Of a DNA stretch of 28,486 nt, positions 1 through 7,083 are shown in pieces. The stretch covers positions 1 through 28,486 of the forward strand of contig CAMFSN010000008.1 of assembly GCA_945983015.1 (NCBI GenBank), read 5' to 3'. Source of the DNA: an uncultured Bacteroidales bacterium. GTDB taxonomy: Bacteria; Bacteroidota; Bacteroidia; Bacteroidales; UBA932. The notes beneath the pieces are model-generated. The model was not told the DNA's origin, searched no databases, and saw only the letters and a program-made list of their open reading frames with translations. Both the position numbers and the translations under genes were made by a program. Position 1 is the stretch's first letter, and the number at the start of each line of letters is the position of its first letter.

Positions 1-65
1 GAGCAGGCAAACACATTCGAGAGTAAAACGAATGCCGAAATGAGGTATATTTTTAAGTTTGTCAT
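1..65 (-). CDS. Start of a secreted protein or lipoprotein, cut off by the window edge
   Basis: Reading the - strand from the ATG at 63-65 gives 21 codons, open to the window edge. The peptide begins MTNLKIYLISAFVLLSNVFA and is followed by Cys. It has a short polar start, a hydrophobic core, and V-F-A-C at its end, which fits a signal peptide with a type II (lipoprotein) cleavage site. The Cys could also simply follow a type I site. Nothing of the mature protein is present, so the function cannot be told. The gene lies downstream of the terminator of the EF-G paralog, so it probably has its own promoter in the AT-rich stretch 66-220. The nearest promoter-like match, CAAATAAA at 78-85 on the + strand, is imperfect. 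Confidence 0.55.
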   Translation of the reverse strand, partial: MTNLKIYLISAFVLLSNVFAC

Positions 66-222
66 TTATAATTTTTCCAAATAAATCGTTGCGATTTTTG
101 GTGAAAACCCTCAAAGTTAAGTATTTACAGAATAAATGACAAGATAAAAATCAATTTTTTAATACCCCCCCCATTTGACCAAAAATGAACCGGAAAAATG
201 CTATTTTTTCAGCACCCGCTCA
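66..222. other. AT-rich intergenic stretch with an 8-base C run
   Basis: No coding frame of any length is supported here. The stretch is AT-rich, with one run of eight C at 165-172. It presumably holds the promoter of the truncated gene at 1-65. I see no clear TTTG/TAnnTTTG pair with 19-21 base spacing, so no site is called. Confidence 0.5.
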
Positions 223-264
223 TAAAAAAGAAGGGGCCGACCCTTTTTAGTCGACACCCTTCTT
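223..264 (-). terminator. Rho-independent terminator of the EF-G paralog
   Basis: On the - strand the transcript would form an 8-base-pair stem, AAGAAGGG (257-264 read in reverse) with CCCTTCTT (228-235 read in reverse). An inner four-pair extension is 238-241 with 250-253. A run of five T follows (224-228 read in reverse). It lies about 40 bases past the stop of the EF-G-like gene. Stem, position and T run all fit an intrinsic terminator. Confidence 0.8.
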
Positions 265-304
265 ATATAGGATACCCGGACAAGCCGGACAAAACTGCTA
301 GAAC

Positions 305-2416
305 CTATTCATCCTCAGTATCCTGTGCAGCGTACTCTGCCAGGAGCTTGGTCTGAACGTCACTAGGAACAGGCTGATAGTCAGCAAACTCCATAGTGAA
401 GGTAGCAGAACCTGAGGTCAGGGAACTCAGCACTGTAGAGTAGCGGTAAAGCTCAGCGAGCGGAACCCTTGCCTTTAGGATAGAGAATCCCTTGTCAGCA
501 CCCAAGTCACCGAGAATACCTCTACGGTTCTGAAGGTCAGACATCACTGCACCCTGATACTCACCAGGAGTCATAATCTCCACATTATAGATAGGCTCCA
601 GAATCTTCGGACCCGCATTACGGAAAGCCTCCTTGAAGGCATTGCGTCCAGCGATAATGAAGGCGATTTCCTTGGAATCCACCGGATGCATCTTACCGTC
701 ATAAACAAAGACCCTGATATCACGGGCATAAGAACCGGTAAGAGGACCCTCAACCATTCTCTCCTTGATACCCTTCAGGATGGCAGGCATAAAGCCCAGG
801 TCGATGGCACCGCCGACCACGCAGTTATAAAACTCGAGTTTTCCACCCCATTCCAAATCTACGACTTCGGAAGTCTTGACATTCAGCTGAGTATCCTTGC
901 CGTCGATATTGAATTTGGTCCTCAACTCACCCTCTGCAGGGCAAACAAGCAGATGAACCTCGCCGAACTGACCGGCACCACCACTCTGCTTCTTATGCCT
1001 GTACTGGGCATTGGCCACCTTGGTAATGGTCTCACGATATGGCACCTTCGGGGCAAAGAGCTCGACATTAAGACCGAACTCGTTATTCAGACGCCACTTG
1101 ACCATATTAATATGCTGCTCACCATTACCGCTGAGTATGGTCTGACGCAACTCCTTAGAGTATTCCACCACCACTGTAGGATCCTGATTGGAGATCTTCT
1201 TCAGAGCATCTCCGAGTTTCTGCTCATCCTGCTGAACCTTAGCCTTGATGGCGCAGCGATACTTAGGGGCAGGGAAAACTATCTTATCATAGCTGATACC
1301 GGAGCCAGGAGCAGAGAATGTGGTATTAGCCTTACCGTTCTTCAGCTTGACGGCACAACCGAAGTCTCCGGCGTGCAGGCTCTGTACAGGCTCTCTCTTG
1401 TTACCTGCAACAACATAGACATTAGAGAATTTCTCCTTGTTAAAGCTCTTAGGGTCTTCGTATTCAGAGCCGGCGGTAACGACGCCTGACATAACCTTGA
1501 AATATGAAACCTCACCCACGTGTGGCTCCACGTCATTCTGATATATAAATAAGGATGCCGGCTTGGTATCATCCACTTCCGGAGCCACAGACACGTTCTT
1601 GGTAAACTCCAGCAGACGTTTAACGCCGATATCCTTCTTAGCGCTCACGCAAAGGATAGGGAAGACCTCCCTATTTTTGATTCCGACAGCCAGACCGGCA
1701 CGGATTTCATCTTCAGTAAGGGTACCCTCCTCGAAGAATTTCTCCATAAGGGTATCGTCAAATTCAGCAGCTTTCTCGATAAGCTCCTGACGGGCAAGCT
1801 CAGCCTGATCCTGAAGATCAGCAGGGATATCCAAATCCTCACGAGTTCCGTTTTCATCCTTGAAGTGATAGTACTTCATAGTAAGCACGTCCACGAAACC
1901 GTCAAAGCCTGCGCCCACCTTGGTAGGGAACTGAATAGGGATAATCTTATTCCCAAGTTCCTCTTTCAAAGAAGCGAGAGTCATATCCCAGTCGGCCTTG
2001 TCTCCATCCAGCTGGTTTACGGCTATCACCAATGGAATATTATAGTTGTCAGCATAGCGAAGCAGACCTCTGGTCCCCACTTCCACGCCCTGCTGTGCAT
2101 TAATCACGAGAATACCGTTCTCACACACCTTGAAGGCAGCCACGGCACCTCCTATAAAGTCGTCTGAACCAGGAGCATCGATGATGTTTATCTTCTTGTT
2201 CATAAACTCTGCATAAAGCGGAGTGGCGTAAATGGATCTCTGGTTAAGCTTTTCAAGTTCATTGTTATCGGAAACAGTGTTCTTATCCTCAACCGTTCCC
2301 CTTCTGTCGATAACTTTGCCCTCGAAAAGCATTGCTTCAGATAACGTGGTTTTACCCGACTTGGTCGCGCCAAGCAGCACCACGTTTCTAATGTCGTTTT
2401 TTGAATACTCTTTCAT
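305..2416 (-). CDS. fusA2: EF-G paralog (EF-G2 type) with a degenerate GTPase centre
   Basis: This is a full-length translational GTPase-family protein of 703 residues. It has a G domain (about 1-280), domain II (287-370), domain III (385-457, with SGNGEQH at 429-435), domain IV (about 460-600) and domain V. The P-loop is present (GATKSGKTT, 16-24), as are NQLD (134-137) and SAKK (258-261). However, the G3 motif reads DAPGSDDF (80-87), so Ser84 replaces the catalytic His of DTPGHVDF. The switch I signature RGITI is also lost (QRSIY at 59-63). Bacteroides has an EF-G2 paralog reported to act in translation without GTPase activity, and this protein fits that family. It is therefore probably a second EF-G rather than the housekeeping copy. 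It has its own promoter (2447-2478) and a terminator. Confidence 0.9.
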   Translation of the reverse strand: MKEYSKNDIRNVVLLGATKSGKTTLSEAMLFEGKVIDRRGTVEDKNTVSDNNELEKLNQRSIYATPLYAEFMNKKINIIDAPGSDDFIGGAVAAFKVCENGILVINAQQGVEVGTRGLLRYADNYNIPLVIAVNQLDGDKADWDMTLASLKEELGNKIIPIQFPTKVGAGFDGFVDVLTMKYYHFKDENGTREDLDIPADLQDQAELARQELIEKAAEFDDTLMEKFFEEGTLTEDEIRAGLAVGIKNREVFPILCVSAKKDIGVKRLLEFTKNVSVAPEVDDTKPASLFIYQNDVEPHVGEVSYFKVMSGVVTAGSEYEDPKSFNKEKFSNVYVVAGNKREPVQSLHAGDFGCAVKLKNGKANTTFSAPGSGISYDKIVFPAPKYRCAIKAKVQQDEQKLGDALKKISNQDPTVVVEYSKELRQTILSGNGEQHINMVKWRLNNEFGLNVELFAPKVPYRETITKVANAQYRHKKQSGGAGQFGEVHLLVCPAEGELRTKFNIDGKDTQLNVKTSEVVDLEWGGKLEFYNCVVGGAIDLGFMPAILKGIKERMVEGPLTGSYARDIRVFVYDGKMHPVDSKEIAFIIAGRNAFKEAFRNAGPKILEPIYNVEIMTPGEYQGAVMSDLQNRRGILGDLGADKGFSILKARVPLAELYRYSTVLSSLTSGSATFTMEFADYQPVPSDVQTKLLAEYAAQDTEDE

Positions 2417-2446
2417 TATATTATTAGTTTTATGTGTGTCGAATTA

Positions 2447-2478
2447 CAAATCTAAACTTTTTAACTAACATATCCAAA
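2447..2478 (-). promoter_or_regulatory. Bacteroidota sigma-ABfr-type promoter for the EF-G paralog
   Basis: On the - strand, TTTG (2475-2478) is followed after 20 bases by TAGATTTG (2447-2454). This matches the Bacteroidota TTTG and TAnnTTTG consensus with normal spacing. The predicted transcript would start near 2440, about 23 bases before the ATG. Confidence 0.7.
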
Positions 2479-2487
2479 TACAATTCA

Positions 2488-3054
2488 TTATTTAAAGAAC
2501 CCGCAAAGCCAATTCTGATCCACCTTAACAAGTCCACTTGCCGCCCTGCTGAGTTCAGGCGTCCTTTCCAAAATCCCCACTGCGTCCGAATAAACCCTCT
2601 GCCCTATTTCCAGCATCTGCATCTCCCCCTTTTCCGGATATGCCAATATTATCTCCCCGTCGGAGCCCTCCATCTTATAAAAGCGCAGCTGCAGGTCCTT
2701 TCCCAAATCCTGCATAGTCACGAACTTACAGATCTCAATGGCGATGTCATCAAGCCCCGCCTCGAAAATCTTCAATTTCTCCAGCAAATCCCCCACCGAA
2801 GACACCAGACGACAGGTATAACCTTCCAAACCATCTGAACTCAAATCCCTGGACGACAAGGCGATCAGCAAGTGAGCCTCAGGGTCGTGATATAGAAAAT
2901 CCTCATTGTCCAATTCCAGGGAAGCACAATAAGGACATTTATGTAAGAAAAAAGTGCCATCCTGAATCTTCGCCTTCAACTCAGGATGCTCGGCCACATT
3001 CACAGCTCGAGGTTGAGCGGAATTAAACTCCTTAGAACATTTACTACAAATCAT
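2488..3054 (-). CDS. CpXC-domain zinc-ribbon protein
   Basis: This is a cytoplasmic protein of 188 residues with no signal peptide. Two CxxC pairs (C3/C6 and C40/C43, the second as CPYC) form a presumed zinc ribbon. They are followed by YHDPE (55-59), which is characteristic of the CpXC domain. The rest is an alpha/beta region without a familiar motif. CpXC proteins have no agreed function. The start overlaps the end of the upstream 866-residue protein gene by 11 bases, so the two are likely translationally coupled and share a promoter. The pairing of a cytoplasmic zinc-ribbon protein with a secreted zincin is odd and gives no clear functional hint. Confidence 0.85.
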   Translation of the reverse strand: MICSKCSKEFNSAQPRAVNVAEHPELKAKIQDGTFFLHKCPYCASLELDNEDFLYHDPEAHLLIALSSRDLSSDGLEGYTCRLVSSVGDLLEKLKIFEAGLDDIAIEICKFVTMQDLGKDLQLRFYKMEGSDGEIILAYPEKGEMQMLEIGQRVYSDAVGILERTPELSRAASGLVKVDQNWLCGFFK

Positions 3055-5644
3055 AAGACATCTTAAATTCGGTTATAGACCCCAGGACACTTCCATAGGA
3101 ATACTGAATCCCCAGCCTGAAATCATAAATTAAACAGAGCAGATTCCCCAAAACCACATTCAGCTGAGCTCCGGCCCTGTGTTCGTGCCTCACATTCTCC
3201 AAGACACTATCGTGATAACGATAGAAAGGAATGAACTCGAAATTCTTCACATAAGTTAGCGGAGCCAAGAGCGAGGAATCCAGATAAAGGAAAGGCATCG
3301 CATACCTTACTGTCAAGGAGTTAAGGCCTTTCATTTGGGACAAGTTATAATTGAAGGCTATGCTGTGGGTACTTTTCACTCCAGGCAGATAGCCATAAGC
3401 CGAAAGGAAAAACGACAGCCCCGAACTCTCCCCCAAATCATACTTCTGCACCCCCACTTCTGCCCCTATGCCAAGTCTCGGCAGGACACAGGAATGCGGC
3501 TGCGAAAGAATATTATAAGCCCGAAGGGAGGCGCTAAGGATACTCTGAGAGGAATTGAACTCATAGCTGCAGACAGGGATAAGCCCGCGGCTCCAGCCAT
3601 TGGCAGAGAAATTCAAAGGCACATAGCTGCGCAATCGCCCATAATAGCCGCCGGTTTGGAGAATAGCCTTAAGGTCGATGACAGGATACAAGGCTCGGTA
3701 CGAGAGATTCAACTCCGCGGCTGGCACCCAGGCAGTGGCCGCCGTCCAAGCCCTGTAGGCGAGGCTTCCATAGAAGGTGCTCAGGTCGTTCTGGAAAAAG
3801 AGCGTGCCGCCCAGACCCACTTCAGAATAGATGGACTCCAGACTTCCAGACAAAATATCGTCATAATCTATGTACAAAGGTACCCAGGAGTGAAACCTGA
3901 AAGCGTTTTTGATGCGAGAATATGCTTTCGGAGCGGAGAGGAGGGTGTCCGGACGATTATTAATAAGAGATAAATCGAAGCGGGAGGCAAGGCTGTCCGC
4001 CATAGGATGAGCCGGCCGCAAAGTCCAGTCCACCTCTTTCACCGGCAGCTCGCTCAGGGCCGTGCGACAGATATTTCGCCCCCTGGAAGAAAGCACGGTA
4101 AAATATAGAGAATCCCCTAAAATGGTAAAGTCCCGACCACCCTGAGCCAGATTTGTCATCTGGACTATAGTTCCATCGGAAGGGTCTAATGTAAACAATT
4201 CGTTTACACTGAACTTGTCAGATGTAAAGAAAATCTTGTCATCGTGGGAAAAAAGATGATTTATTTTTGCATTGCTCGGCTCCAGGAGCAGGAGAAAGTC
4301 GTCCTGCACCGAGGCTATGCCCTGCCCCTCATCCGTCATCACGCTGGCATAAAGCTTCCCATCCATCCAAAGCGGCTCCAGAGGCTGCAAGCCGGAGGGC
4401 GCGACATAGCAGTCCCTTTGCAGCAGAGAACCCTCCGCACCCCTTTTAAAAACCAGAACAGTACTGCTTCCATCCGCTCTGTTTTCCACCACGGCCAATC
4501 TCTCCTCGCCATCCACCTCCCCCACTGCCGGATTATAATATCGTCCCCCCTCTATCTCTCTTCTCACTCTTTTACCGTCATAAGAGAATATTACAGAAGT
4601 GCTTAGCATCTCGTATCTCTCGTCTGGGACTGAATCGCTCCAGTATAGCCTGTCCCCTCCGGCGGCCAGTCTCGATTCCGCCGTACAAAGCGCTCCCAAG
4701 CTCCACTCTCCGCCTTGAGGATCGAAACTTACTATTCTAGGGTTCTTATCCAAAGCGCTTCTCTGAGCATATAAGCAAGACTGCCATACGCATAAGCCTG
4801 AATATGAGGTATAAAACTCCTCGTTCTGAGTAATCCATTCATATTTCTGGAAAGGAGCCCTGTGGGCAGTCTCCCAGACCCATTCTTGCTGCAAAGCGGA
4901 GGAGAATTTCGAGAATCTGCCCCTGAAACTTGTGTCAAAGCTCTCTGTATGGGGGTCAATTCCCAGGGCGGCTGCGCTCAGGTATGAAACCTTATAAAAA
5001 TCCGGAGTATAGAGTCGGTTTGAGCCGAAACGCCACCTGTCGTAATCTCTCAAGTCTCCATTCTCAAAACTTACCCTGAAATACTCCATAAAGTCCGCGC
5101 TTCTACCCCTGCCGGCATCGCTAAGGGCTGTTTCCGCCACTACGGCATCCCCTTCCATAAAGGCGGAAGAAGACCAATACATGCTCCAAGGGCCAGCCAG
5201 GAGTTCCCCGAAGAGATTCTGAGTAAATGAGAATGGTTTCTCGTAAAGGAAGGACATCTGTGCTACGTGCCTGCTTTCGTGTATGGCCAATAGTCTATGC
5301 CAAGGTAGAGGCTCGGGGCTGTACATCGCCGGAGCGGTGTACATCTCCATACGACTCGGGGTCCAAACCACAAAACCGTTTGAAACTGCACTATAGGGGT
5401 GCAATACTACCGGAATCTGATACGGAATGCGGTCCGCCCCCACCACTTTGCGATATCTCTCCCATTCCCGAGCATAGCTCAAGGCCAGCGAGTCACAGTT
5501 CTCCGGATAGATAAAGCGATAGGAGGGGCTTTCAATCTGGCGCCAACTTATGCCTACAGGCTCGTTCCCATATACCGCAAATTGGGCTTTTAAAGGAATG
5601 AGACTGCCTAAAAGCAAGATTGTGGCCGCCAGAATTCTTTTCAT
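3044..5644 (-). CDS. Secreted zincin-like peptidase fused to a propeller and a predicted outer membrane barrel
   Basis: This protein of 866 residues opens with a signal peptide (MKRILAATILLLGSLIPLKA, cleaved before Gln21). Residues 120-171 hold the zinc-peptidase signature HESRH (122-126), followed by FMEGDA (162-167) with Glu164 as the likely third zinc ligand. That spacing is typical of gluzincins of the peptidase MA type. The middle (about 290-560) is rich in DG-type beta-hairpin turns and resembles a WD40-like or TolB-like propeller. The last roughly 280 residues are long amphipathic beta strands typical of an outer membrane barrel. Active sites and domain order are read from the sequence; the barrel and surface location are inferred. 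It is first in a two-gene unit with the CpXC protein and divergent from thyA. The substrate is unknown. Confidence 0.75.
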   Translation of the reverse strand: MKRILAATILLLGSLIPLKAQFAVYGNEPVGISWRQIESPSYRFIYPENCDSLALSYAREWERYRKVVGADRIPYQIPVVLHPYSAVSNGFVVWTPSRMEMYTAPAMYSPEPLPWHRLLAIHESRHVAQMSFLYEKPFSFTQNLFGELLAGPWSMYWSSSAFMEGDAVVAETALSDAGRGRSADFMEYFRVSFENGDLRDYDRWRFGSNRLYTPDFYKVSYLSAAALGIDPHTESFDTSFRGRFSKFSSALQQEWVWETAHRAPFQKYEWITQNEEFYTSYSGLCVWQSCLYAQRSALDKNPRIVSFDPQGGEWSLGALCTAESRLAAGGDRLYWSDSVPDERYEMLSTSVIFSYDGKRVRREIEGGRYYNPAVGEVDGEERLAVVENRADGSSTVLVFKRGAEGSLLQRDCYVAPSGLQPLEPLWMDGKLYASVMTDEGQGIASVQDDFLLLLEPSNAKINHLFSHDDKIFFTSDKFSVNELFTLDPSDGTIVQMTNLAQGGRDFTILGDSLYFTVLSSRGRNICRTALSELPVKEVDWTLRPAHPMADSLASRFDLSLINNRPDTLLSAPKAYSRIKNAFRFHSWVPLYIDYDDILSGSLESIYSEVGLGGTLFFQNDLSTFYGSLAYRAWTAATAWVPAAELNLSYRALYPVIDLKAILQTGGYYGRLRSYVPLNFSANGWSRGLIPVCSYEFNSSQSILSASLRAYNILSQPHSCVLPRLGIGAEVGVQKYDLGESSGLSFFLSAYGYLPGVKSTHSIAFNYNLSQMKGLNSLTVRYAMPFLYLDSSLLAPLTYVKNFEFIPFYRYHDSVLENVRHEHRAGAQLNVVLGNLLCLIYDFRLGIQYSYGSVLGSITEFKMSYDL

Positions 5645-5669
5645 ATAATCAGTCTAACAGGTTTAAAAA

Positions 5670-5677
5670 CAAACTTA
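5670..5677 (-). promoter_or_regulatory. Probable -7 element for the zincin/CpXC unit
   Basis: TAAGTTTG on the - strand fits TAnnTTTG perfectly and lies 26 bases before the ATG at 5644. There is no good TTTG 20 bases upstream, so this is only half of a promoter. It sits in the 88-base divergent gap shared with thyA. Confidence 0.45.
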
Positions 5678-5700
5678 CATAAAAACTTTCATATTTTGTT

Positions 5701-5708
5701 TATATTTG
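5701..5708 (+). promoter_or_regulatory. Probable -7 element for thyA-folA
   Basis: TATATTTG fits TAnnTTTG perfectly and lies 24 bases before the thyA ATG at 5733. The -33 position holds only a weak TTACAT (5675-5680). The element overlaps the codons that an upstream TTG start at 5706 would use, which argues for the start at 5733. Confidence 0.5.
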
Positions 5709-5732
5709 TTCCTTTGGAATCGGGTATTTATT

Positions 5733-6527
5733 ATGAAACAGTATTTGGAGCTTCTTCAACGCATTATGGATGAAGGTGTGGTGAAAACTGACCGCACCGG
5801 TGTGGGTACCAAAAGCGTCTTCGGACATCAGATGAGATTCGACCTTTCGGAAGGCTTTCCCCTTCTGACTACCAAGAAAGTTCACCTTAAATCCATCATC
5901 TACGAATTGCTTTGGTTTATCAGCGGAGACACTAATGTCCGTTACCTGCAGGAGCACGGAGTGAGCATCTGGGACGAGTGGGCCGATGCGGACGGGGAAC
6001 TTGGCCCTGTGTATGGAAAACAATGGAGGAGCTGGGAAGCCAGGGACGGCAGGGTCGTGGACCAATTGGCCCAGGTGGTGGATATGATTAAGAATCATCC
6101 GGATTCGCGCCGTATGCTGGTGTGCGCCTGGAACCCCGGGGAAGTGGATAAAATGGCGCTGCCGCCTTGCCACTGCCTATTCCAGTTCTATGTGGCCGAG
6201 GGCCGTCTTTCCTGCCAATTGTACCAGCGTAGCGCGGACACTTTCCTGGGAGTGCCTTTCAACATCGCATCCTATGCCCTGCTGACTATGATGATAGCCC
6301 AGGTCTGTGGCCTGCAGCCTGGGGAGTTTATTCACACAACGGGTGACACCCATATCTATCTGAATCATTTCGAGCAGGTTAAGGAGCAGCTGTCTCGTAG
6401 CCCGAGGTCTCTTCCTAAGATGATTCTGAATCCTGAAGTGAAGAGTATCTTTGATTTTAAGTATGAGGATTTCAAACTTGAGGACTATAATCCATATCCT
6501 GCCATCAAAGCTCCGGTGGCCGTATAA
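5733..6527 (+). CDS. thyA: Thymidylate synthase
   Basis: ThyA methylates dUMP to dTMP, using 5,10-methylene-tetrahydrofolate as both carbon donor and reductant, in the cytoplasm. From the ATG at 5733 the protein has 264 residues, exactly the length of E. coli ThyA, and aligns with it from end to end. The nucleophile is Cys146 in PPCHC. The dUMP-binding stretch QLYQRSADTFLGVPFN and the C-terminal APVAV (the family's usual end) are present. An in-frame TTG at 5706 would add nine residues but falls on the predicted promoter, so I reject it. folA follows 44 bases later in the same direction. This is the usual pairing, because the dihydrofolate made here must be reduced by DHFR. Confidence 0.98.
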   Translation: MKQYLELLQRIMDEGVVKTDRTGVGTKSVFGHQMRFDLSEGFPLLTTKKVHLKSIIYELLWFISGDTNVRYLQEHGVSIWDEWADADGELGPVYGKQWRSWEARDGRVVDQLAQVVDMIKNHPDSRRMLVCAWNPGEVDKMALPPCHCLFQFYVAEGRLSCQLYQRSADTFLGVPFNIASYALLTMMIAQVCGLQPGEFIHTTGDTHIYLNHFEQVKEQLSRSPRSLPKMILNPEVKSIFDFKYEDFKLEDYNPYPAIKAPVAV

Positions 6528-6571
6528 ATGGGAGTAATGTCACTCTTTAATAACAAATAATTTAGCCGAGT

Positions 6572-7063
6572 ATGTTAAAGTGTATGATAGCGGCCGTGGC
6601 CGACAATCTGGGAATAGGGGTAAAGGGCGACTTGCCTTGGCATTTAAGTGAGGATCTGAAGTATTTTAAGGCCCAGACCAAGGGCTTTCCTGTGATTATG
6701 GGAAGAACCACCTTCTTTTCCATCGGCAAGGCTTTGCCGGGCAGGAAGAACATCGTGCTGAATGCAGGCGGAGAGCCTATCGAGGGAGTGTGCTGCGTGC
6801 AGTCCTTCGAGGAAGCCTATAAAGAAGCTGCGGAAGGGAATCCGCAAAAGTGCTTCGTGATAGGTGGGGCTTCGGTGTACAGGGCCGCCATTGATGAGAT
6901 GGACCTGCTGTATATCACCCACGTACACACGGTAGTAGAGGGAGCAGATGCATTCTTCCCCGAGATAAAAGAAGAGAATTGGCATAAAGAAAGCTGCTCG
7001 CAGACGCACACTGACCCGGAGAGCGGATTCAGTTACGAATTCGTCGTATATAGCAGGAAATAA
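6572..7063 (+). CDS. folA: Dihydrofolate reductase
   Basis: FolA reduces dihydrofolate to tetrahydrofolate with NADPH, regenerating the cofactor oxidised by ThyA. It is a single DHFR domain of 163 residues, normal for a chromosomal enzyme. Visible landmarks are the substrate-loop region GDLPWHLSEDLKYFK with the proton-donor Asp28, the NADPH-binding GRTTFFSIGKALPGRKN, and VIGGASVY near residue 98. There is no signal peptide. It is probably cotranscribed with thyA. Its end faces the end of the PEGA operon across 20 bases, and no convincing terminator is visible between them. Nothing in the sequence suggests an acquired trimethoprim-resistance allele. Confidence 0.97.
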   Translation: MLKCMIAAVADNLGIGVKGDLPWHLSEDLKYFKAQTKGFPVIMGRTTFFSIGKALPGRKNIVLNAGGEPIEGVCCVQSFEEAYKEAAEGNPQKCFVIGGASVYRAAIDEMDLLYITHVHTVVEGADAFFPEIKEENWHKESCSQTHTDPESGFSYEFVVYSRK

Positions 7064-7083
7064 GCTGGGGGAGTGTTCTGCTA

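Noticed and set aside
1..84. Open frame on the + strand from the window edge to a TAA at 82-84
   Set aside because: Only 27 codons with nothing recognisable. The - strand signal peptide at 1-65 explains the region better.
165..172. Run of eight C as a phase-variation tract
   Set aside because: It is in non-coding sequence with no promoter around it that the run would tune. A single homopolymer is not enough.
686..1489. Open frame of 267 codons on the + strand, opposite the EF-G paralog
   Set aside because: It lies wholly within the conserved EF-G gene. The translation shows no domain or signal, so it is a frame shadow of biased codon use.
3335..3973. Open frame of 212 codons on the + strand, opposite the zincin-barrel gene
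   Set aside because: It is antisense to the barrel region, with no recognisable protein pattern and no promoter.
5706..5732. TTG at 5706 as the thyA start
   Set aside because: It overlaps the predicted -7 element. The ATG at 5733 gives the exact E. coli length and alignment.
7051..7083. Inverted repeat TAGCAG/CTGCTA between folA and the PEGA operon as a bidirectional terminator
   Set aside because: Six-base arms with a 21-base loop, partly inside folA, and no T run on either side.
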